Under the pieces are notes generated by a model. It was not told where the DNA came from and ran no database searches. It saw only the letters and a program-made list of their open reading frames with translations. 19,383 bases of DNA from JAWXUU01 sp044426045. GTDB taxonomy: Bacteria; Bacillota; Clostridia; Christensenellales; CAMQZB01. Each line of letters opens with the position of its first letter. The first letter of the stretch is position 1. The stretch covers positions 1 through 19,383 of the forward strand of contig JAWXUX010000021.1 of assembly GCA_044426045.1 (NCBI GenBank), written 5' to 3'. Positions 15,010 to 19,383 of this stretch are shown here, piece after piece. The position numbers and the translations under genes are program-made.

Positions 15010-15543
15010 TTAATAGTTGATTTTGTGAACTTCGAAATATCCTTGTGGATGTGCACATGCTGGGCACAAATCTGGAGCTTCATTTCCTACGTGGAAATGA
15101 CCGCAGTTTTTACATTCCCAAACTGTTTCTTCTGATTTTTTGAACACTTCGTTATTTTTCAAGTTTTCAAGAAGCGCAAGGTATCTTTCTTCGTGAGCTT
15201 TTTCCACAGCACCGATGAGTCTGAATTTTTTCGCAATTTCGGCAAATCCTTCAGCTTCCGCTTCGCTAGCAAAAGTTGCATACATATCAGTCCATTCAAA
15301 GTTTTCACCCGCAGCTGCTGCCGCCAAGTTTTCCATTGTTGAACCGATGCCACCAAGTTCTTTGAACCATAGTTTTGCATGTTCTTTTTCGTTGTTTGCC
15401 GTTTGTTCAAAATATTCAGCAATTTGAACATATCCTTCTTTTTTCGCTTTTGATGCAAAGTATGTGTATTTATTTCTCGCTTGTGATTCACCCGCGAACG
15501 CGCTTTGCAAATTCTTTTCTGTTTTACTTCCTTTGAATTCCAT
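15010..15543 (-). CDS. rbr: Rubrerythrin
   Basis: This 177-residue protein has an N-terminal four-helix diiron domain (FAGESQARNKYTYFASKAKK with Glu19, NNEKEHA near 51-57, and GAVEKAHEERY near 111-121). Its C-terminal rubredoxin-like domain carries Cys144, Cys147, Cys160 and Cys163 (CKNCG ... CPAC). Rubrerythrins reduce hydrogen peroxide with electrons from rubredoxin or NADH oxidoreductases and protect anaerobes in the cytoplasm. The ATG at 15543 is preceded by CAGGGG. A 29-bp palindrome matching a Fur/PerR operator lies just upstream, between the probable -10 and the start. No partner genes are adjacent. Confidence 0.97.
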   Translation of the reverse strand: MEFKGSKTEKNLQSAFAGESQARNKYTYFASKAKKEGYVQIAEYFEQTANNEKEHAKLWFKELGGIGSTMENLAAAAAGENFEWTDMYATFASEAEAEGFAEIAKKFRLIGAVEKAHEERYLALLENLKNNEVFKKSEETVWECKNCGHFHVGNEAPDLCPACAHPQGYFEVHKINY

Positions 15544-15561
15544 TTTATATACCCCTGTAAT

Positions 15562-15590
15562 TTATTATTGATAATCGTTATCAATAATAA
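15562..15590. promoter_or_regulatory. Fur/PerR-type operator of rubrerythrin
   Basis: A perfect palindrome has half-sites TTATTATTGATAA and TTATCAATAATAA separated by TCG. Its 15-bp core (15569-15583) matches the Fur consensus TGATAATNATTATCA at all but one position. It lies immediately downstream of the probable -10, where binding would block transcription. Confidence 0.72.
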
Positions 15591-15591
15591 A

Positions 15592-15620
15592 AGTATACCA
15601 TATATTTTCATTTAATACAA
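15592..15620 (-). promoter_or_regulatory. Putative promoter of rubrerythrin
   Basis: On the minus strand a -10 TATACT (15592-15597) lies 17 bp after a weak -35 TTGTAT (15615-15620). The adjacent Fur-type palindrome supports this placement more than the -35 does. Confidence 0.5.
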
Positions 15621-15694
15621 GTGATTTCTGAAAAAATTTCGTTTTTTGACATAAATCTAAAGGTTTTTGGGAATATCTGGTTTTTTGGAAACTA

Positions 15695-15721
15695 AAGGGC
15701 AAGTTTTTTAATCTTGCCCTT
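15695..15721. terminator. Terminator-like hairpin after the decayed gene
   Basis: AAGGGCAAG (15695-15703) pairs with CTTGCCCTT (15713-15721), a 9-bp stem with a 9-nt loop. On the minus strand it follows the end of the decayed reading frame by about 10 nt. The U-run after it is weak. Confidence 0.5.
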
Positions 15722-15730
15722 GAACTTACA

Positions 15731-16256
15731 TTATCTGCATTTATAAATCATTTTATAAATAAATCCAAAATAAATGTTTCTTACATTTCGTGTTATTATC
15801 ATTTTATATTTTATATAATCAAATTCCACCTTTAAAATTTTGGATAATGCTTCGTGTTTACTTTTGCTTTTCAAAATTTATTTGATGCTTTCAACACTTC
15901 TTTTGATTTCTTTACAACAAAAGATTTCATATCAGGATATTTCCATTATAAGTTTTTGGCTTCAAGATTTCAATGTTGACACCTTTGCCTTTAACAAACT
16001 TGTCCCCCTTGACATCCCTTTTTGGAAATATTTTATTCAATTTTTTTTGGCTTCTCAGCTTTACCGTCCTAGCAACCAAATATTATTTCTTATGGACGCA
16101 TCCATTGTTGTTGCCACCAGACTTATTGCTGTGAATCCTCGCTTATTTCACAGTACATCGGAAACACCTTCCTTTTCTAGCTATTTTTTGCCATATTTTG
16201 CAATCATCAATTTTCATTTCCCTCAAAATATTTGTCGGCTTGTCTTTCTTGACTAG
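15731..16256 (-). pseudogene. Probable decayed gene of unknown function
   Basis: On the minus strand a reading frame can be followed from about 16256 through DKPTNILREMKIDDCKIWQK, then ARIHSNKSGGNNNG and KGDKFVKGKGVNIEILKPK, interrupted by two TAA codons and ended by a TGA near 15957. After a one-base shift it continues (SKHEALSKILKVEFDYIKYK), with one more TAA, to a stop at 15731. The fragments are basic and lysine-rich with a plausible protein composition, and a terminator-like hairpin follows. I do not recognise the family. The plus-strand ORF here is phenylalanine/leucine-rich, as expected for the antisense of such a gene. The alternative is non-coding AT-rich DNA. Confidence 0.35.
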
Positions 16257-16307
16257 ATAATATCATATAAAAAGAAAATGTCAAGTGCATTTTTAAAAAA
16301 AATATCA

Positions 16308-16342
16308 AAAAAGGCGAATTTTCTGAAAAAACGCGCCTTTTT
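16308..16342 (-). terminator. Terminator downstream of the TetR-family gene
   Basis: On the minus strand AAAAAGGCG pairs with CGCCTTTTT (9 bp), followed within a few bases by TTTTTTT. It lies about 110 bp after the gene's stop. A second small stem TAGTAGA/TCTACTA lies at 16417-16435. Confidence 0.6.
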
Positions 16343-16449
16343 GTTAATTTCCATATTAAATTTTAACAAAAATCAGCTGTTTTTGTTGTTTTTCGTGAAT
16401 TTTATCACATTCTTAGTAGATATTTTCTACTACACAGTGGAAAATTCAA

Positions 16450-16965
16450 CTAAATTTGTTTATATTCCAAATCAAAAGTATCGATTATTTCTTGCATTTC
16501 TTTCATAATCAAGTCTTTTTCGGTGAAACATCTGATATAAAGCAGTGAATAAAAACTGCCCAAAAGGATGTCGCCTTTCAAATCGTCGACAAACTCAGAA
16601 ACTTTGCCACGCACTTTTTGAAGTGGTGCTTCGTCGCAATAGTCTTGGAAAATCACTTTGTGAAAAAGTGCTTTGGCATAAAGTGCCTCGTCGCAAAGTG
16701 TTTCAAAAAACTTCACAAGTTTTTCTTTTGACGTGTCCCCGCCCTTTGCCTCGTGATATTCAAAGATGTGCTTCACTTCCTCTTCACCGATTGCGTGATA
16801 CAAATCTTCAAGATGACGAAAATGCGTGAAGAAAGTCGCGCGCGCAACCCCCGCATTTTTTGCTATGTCGGAAACCTTAATTTCTTCAAGACCATTTTCT
16901 TCATAAAGTCTTTTGCCTGAGTGAAGAATGGCATTCCTTGTGCTCTGCTTTTTCGCTCGTTCCAT
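16450..16965 (-). CDS. TetR-family transcriptional regulator
   Basis: This 171-residue protein starts with a typical TetR helix-turn-helix: AILHSGKRLYEENGLEEIKV, then SDIAKNAGVARATFFTHF and LEDLYHAI (about residues 12-60). The remaining helical domain (about 65-171) would bind an unknown ligand and form the dimer. The ATG at 16965 follows an AGAGGT site. It lies downstream of ktrA with about 60 bp between them, on the same strand, and has its own terminator. No efflux pump or enzyme gene is adjacent to suggest its target. No obvious operator palindrome was noticed upstream. Confidence 0.93.
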   Translation of the reverse strand: MERAKKQSTRNAILHSGKRLYEENGLEEIKVSDIAKNAGVARATFFTHFRHLEDLYHAIGEEEVKHIFEYHEAKGGDTSKEKLVKFFETLCDEALYAKALFHKVIFQDYCDEAPLQKVRGKVSEFVDDLKGDILLGSFYSLLYIRCFTEKDLIMKEMQEIIDTFDLEYKQI

Positions 16966-17024
16966 TTAGTACCTCTGTTTATCCTTAGTTTATTTTTTCC
17001 CTTCATCTATCCCCATAAGAAGTA

Positions 17025-17702
17025 TTAGTCTATTGTTAGAAGTTTGTTTGTGATTTTTTCAATCGCTTCAGGTGAACCGCCAAGCAAGATGTGATCTTTT
17101 GGCTTGATAACAGTTTCACCGCTTGGGTTTGTGTTATCCGTGCCGTTGGCATTTTTCACAAGTATCACCGAAAGTTCGAAATTTTTTCTTGTGTCGATTT
17201 GAATAAGTTGTTTGTTCCACCATTGTTCTGGTGCTTCGATTTCAAGAATTCTATAATTGGCAGAAAGTTCTGTCATGTCGGCATAGTTAGGGTTTATTAG
17301 CGTTGAAGCCATTTTTTTGCCCATCATTTCTTCAGGCACGACAACCATGCTTGCGCCGATTTTTTGGAGCGCGTCTTTGTGTTTTTTGTTTTTGGCTTTG
17401 GCAAACACGCATTTCACGCCACGGTCAACACACATCAGCGTTATCAAAATTGAAGCTTCCAAATTGCCCATGCAAACACAAACAACGTCGAAATTGCGAA
17501 TACCCACCGATTTCAGAACTTGTTCGTCCGTTCCGTCAGCCACGATTGAATGAGTCACGATATCGGCAACTCTGTTAACAGCGTCTTCGTCTTTATCAAT
17601 AACCAAAACTTCTTTGTCCATTTCTGCAAGCGTTGTCGCAAGTGCAGTTCCAAATCTGCCAAGTCCGATAACCGCAAACTGATTTAATTCATTTTTAGCC
17701 AT
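17025..17702 (-). CDS. ktrA: KtrA/TrkA potassium uptake regulatory subunit
   Basis: This 225-residue protein (B. subtilis KtrA has 222) has an RCK N-domain with a nucleotide-binding GLGRFG at 13-18 and Asp36 at the end of beta-2 (VLVIDKDED), then a C-terminal RCK-C domain (residues about 140-225). It forms an octameric ring under the KtrB dimer and gates potassium uptake with ATP/ADP. In many Firmicutes the RCK-C domain also binds c-di-AMP, which closes the channel. That links it to the PgpH phosphodiesterase encoded in this window, by inference only. The ATG at 17702 follows AGGAG. It is 91 bp downstream of ktrB, and that gap contains an 18-bp tandem duplication. Confidence 0.95.
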   Translation of the reverse strand: MAKNELNQFAVIGLGRFGTALATTLAEMDKEVLVIDKDEDAVNRVADIVTHSIVADGTDEQVLKSVGIRNFDVVCVCMGNLEASILITLMCVDRGVKCVFAKAKNKKHKDALQKIGASMVVVPEEMMGKKMASTLINPNYADMTELSANYRILEIEAPEQWWNKQLIQIDTRKNFELSVILVKNANGTDNTNPSGETVIKPKDHILLGGSPEAIEKITNKLLTID

Positions 17703-17724
17703 TTTATTTTCTCCTATTCCAGTT

Positions 17725-17760
17725 TATTTGAAATCTATTATATATTTGAAATCTATTATA
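17725..17760. repeat. 18-bp perfect tandem duplication between ktrB and ktrA
   Basis: TATTTGAAATCTATTATA is present twice without a gap (17725-17742 and 17743-17760). On the minus strand each copy contains TATAAT, so the duplication doubles a possible -10 element upstream of ktrA. Confidence 0.8.
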
Positions 17761-17793
17761 TAAATCTTATGTCATATTATATATCAATATTTT

Positions 17794-19173
17794 CTAGCCA
17801 ATAACTATCCTTGCATTTGGATGTTTGATATTCAAATGCGTTTTGCCTTTGCTAGCGAGGAAAAGCAGTGACAAGCAAAGCGTTCCAAGCCTGCCAACAA
17901 GCATGACGCACGCAAGAATGATGAGCGACGCGTTTGAAAGGGTTGCTGTTATTCCCGTTGAAAGACCAACCGTGCCGAATGCCGATGTCACTTCAAACAT
18001 CACGTTTGAAAGGGTTGCAGCGGGGTTTCCAAGTTTGAGTTCAATGGCGAAAATCACTGTTGTGACGATTGAAATGATGATAAATCCCAAAAACACAATC
18101 GCAAGTGCTTTCATGCAAATTCGCCACCCGATTTTTTTATTGCCAAGCAAAACTTCATCTTCGCCCTTTGAACCCGCAACAAACATCATGATGATAACAA
18201 GAAACGTCGTCGTTTTGATACCACCACCCGTTGAAGCAGGTGAAGCACCAATAAACATCAAAAATTCTGTTACTGATTGCGAGATGTGGGAAAGTCCGCC
18301 TTGATTGATCGTTGCAAATCCCGCCGTTCTTGGCATGACAGATTGAACAAAACTGTTCACAATTTTATCCCAAAAGTTCATCGCACCAAGCGTGAGTGGA
18401 TTGTTAAATTCAAAAATGAAAAAGATTATCCAACCAAACAAAAGCAATCCAAGCGACATGAAAATAACGCAACGTGAGTTTTGTTGAAGGTGGAGAGATT
18501 CTTTTTTGAGGTATCTTCTGATGTCAAACAAAACGCCAAAACCAAGCCCGCCAATAATAACAAGCGTGGCAATAGTGAGCAAAACAAATGGATCAGAATA
18601 ATATGTTGCAAGGCTCGCACCCGTGCCGAGAATGTCAAATCCCGCATTACAAAAAGCCGAAATAGCATGAAAAACACTCACCCAAGCACCTTGAATAAAG
18701 CCGTACTCGGGAATGAACGTGAGCGATAAAAACATCGCGCCAATAAATTCCATGATAAACGTGAGCTTTATGATACCTTGCGTAAGTTTCAAAAGACCTG
18801 TGAGATTACTGTCGGAATAAACCTCTTGCAAAACAAGCCTGTCTTTCAAGGTGATTCTTTTTCCGATAAAAATAAATACCAAAGTTGCAATGGTCATAAG
18901 TCCAAGACCGCCACATTGAATTAAAATCAAAATGACAAGCTGACCAAAAAACGTGAAATTCGTGAAAGTGTCAACAACAGTGAGCCCCGTCACGCAAACC
19001 GCACTGGTCGCTGTGAAAAGTGAGCTGACAAGCGGAAAAAATGCCCCGCTTCTGTTGGAAATTGGCAACATTAAAAGAACCGTGCCAATACAAATCAACA
19101 CAATAAATGTAAGCGCTATCAAAAGCACCGGTGGCACGCCACCCTTCTTGTTCCCTGCTTGTTCCTTTCTCAT
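17794..19173 (-). CDS. ktrB: KtrB/TrkH potassium channel subunit
   Basis: This 459-residue membrane protein has the four-fold TrkH/KtrB repeat. The four selectivity-filter loops are visible as SAVCVTGLTVVDT, SAFCNAGFDILG, SVMPRTAGFATINQG and SAFGTVGLSTGIT, each with the conserved filter Gly. KtrB forms a dimeric channel in the plasma membrane for potassium (and sodium-coupled) uptake, regulated by KtrA, encoded next on the same strand. I chose ATG at 19173 (MRKEQAGNKK) rather than TTG at 19191. There is no Shine-Dalgarno sequence before it, and a strong promoter places the transcript start almost on the start codon, so the mRNA may be leaderless. Confidence 0.95.
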   Translation of the reverse strand: MRKEQAGNKKGGVPPVLLIALTFIVLICIGTVLLMLPISNRSGAFFPLVSSLFTATSAVCVTGLTVVDTFTNFTFFGQLVILILIQCGGLGLMTIATLVFIFIGKRITLKDRLVLQEVYSDSNLTGLLKLTQGIIKLTFIMEFIGAMFLSLTFIPEYGFIQGAWVSVFHAISAFCNAGFDILGTGASLATYYSDPFVLLTIATLVIIGGLGFGVLFDIRRYLKKESLHLQQNSRCVIFMSLGLLLFGWIIFFIFEFNNPLTLGAMNFWDKIVNSFVQSVMPRTAGFATINQGGLSHISQSVTEFLMFIGASPASTGGGIKTTTFLVIIMMFVAGSKGEDEVLLGNKKIGWRICMKALAIVFLGFIIISIVTTVIFAIELKLGNPAATLSNVMFEVTSAFGTVGLSTGITATLSNASLIILACVMLVGRLGTLCLSLLFLASKGKTHLNIKHPNARIVIG

Positions 19174-19179
19174 GCTCGA

Positions 19180-19208
19180 ATTATACCACAATCCATTTTT
19201 TTTTGCAA
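19180..19208 (-). promoter_or_regulatory. Promoter of ktrB-ktrA
   Basis: On the minus strand -35 TTGCAA (19203-19208), a 17-bp spacer and a perfect -10 TATAAT (19180-19185). The expected start point is at about 19172-19174, at the A of the ktrB ATG. Confidence 0.65.
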
Positions 19209-19224
19209 GAAAAAAAGAGAGCTT

Positions 19225-19315
19225 TTTTTTGCCCGCTTTTTTGCAGTGGGGAGATGGTGGGGCGGGAGGGGGTTTTTTGTCCGCTTTTTTGCAGAGGGGG
19301 AGATGTAGGGGTGGG
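19225..19315. repeat. G-rich direct repeat upstream of ktrB
   Basis: Two copies of a module TTTTTTGYCCGCTTTTTTGC followed by a G-rich stretch containing GGGGAGATG lie about 48 bp apart. The first copy contains four G-runs within 25 bp (19244-19268). No gene is present. Confidence 0.65.
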
Positions 19316-19322
19316 GACGCTG

Positions 19323-19383
19323 TTTTTTAAGTGAAAGGTGAAAGGTGAAAGGTGAAAGGTGAAAGGTGAAAGGTGTGGTAGGG
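19323..19383. repeat. Heptamer-capped element, copy F, left arm only (cut by the window edge)
   Basis: The tip TTTTTTAAG is followed by six perfect GTGAAAG units (19331-19372), the longest array here, and then GTGTGGTAGG, like the left arm of copy D. The rest lies beyond the window. Confidence 0.8.

Noticed and set aside
15840..16256. Plus-strand ORF of 138 codons
   Set aside because: It has no ribosome binding site, and its Phe/Leu/Ser-rich composition fits an antisense shadow of the decayed minus-strand gene.
16278..16508. Plus-strand ORF of 76 codons overlapping the TetR gene
   Set aside because: It lacks a Shine-Dalgarno site, overlaps a firmly identified gene in antisense and spans that gene's terminator.

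Overview
The window looks like chromosomal DNA of a spore-forming, clostridia-type Firmicute, probably an uncultured gut-type lineage. I base this on the sporulation genes (SpoVT, a SpoVB-family flippase, YqfC, YqfD), a conserved Bacillus/Clostridium housekeeping gene order, AGGAGG-type ribosome binding sites, a pyruvate phosphate dikinase and a rubrerythrin. No tRNA, rRNA, CRISPR array or transposase gene was seen. No species can be named from sequence reading alone.

Layout. (1) 1-2488, minus strand: spoVT followed by a SpoVB/YabM-family lipid flippase that runs off the left edge, the same neighbour order as in B. subtilis. (2) 2489-3434: about 0.9 kb of gene-free DNA packed with short palindromic repeats, ending in the ppdK terminator, which sits inside a long inverted repeat. 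(3) 3435-6059: ppdK. (4) 6568-12469: the conserved cluster yqfC-yqfD-pgpH-ybeY-era-recO (all minus), with a tiny yqzL gene between era and recO on the opposite strand. phoH, dgkA and cdd, present in the B. subtilis version, are absent, and PgpH is a short form without its extracellular domain. (5) 12687-14072: glyS on the plus strand with a strong promoter. (6) 14339-14970: an origin-like region with seven perfect DnaA boxes and several near matches on 11-bp and 22-bp spacing, followed by an AT-rich triple repeat. No dnaA or dnaN is next to it. (7) 15010-19173, minus strand: rubrerythrin under a Fur/PerR-type operator, a decayed gene, a TetR-family regulator, and the potassium uptake pair ktrB-ktrA.

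The intergenic spaces are colonised by one repeat family seen six times. Two inverted arms, each with a conserved TGTGGT...GCAC...GTGC hairpin, are capped on the outside by 2-6 tandem copies of a heptamer, either GTGAAAG or AATTAAA. One copy carries a different heptamer on each end, one contains a second palindromic family (TGTAGGGGC...) nested inside, and one supplies the stop codon of recO. This family and the origin-like DnaA array are the two most interesting things in the window.

Functionally the genes cover sporulation (spoVT, flippase, yqfCD), c-di-AMP turnover and potassium uptake (pgpH; ktrAB, a classical c-di-AMP target), ribosome maturation (ybeY, era), recombination repair (recO), glycine charging (glyS), PEP/pyruvate interconversion (ppdK) and peroxide defence (rubrerythrin).
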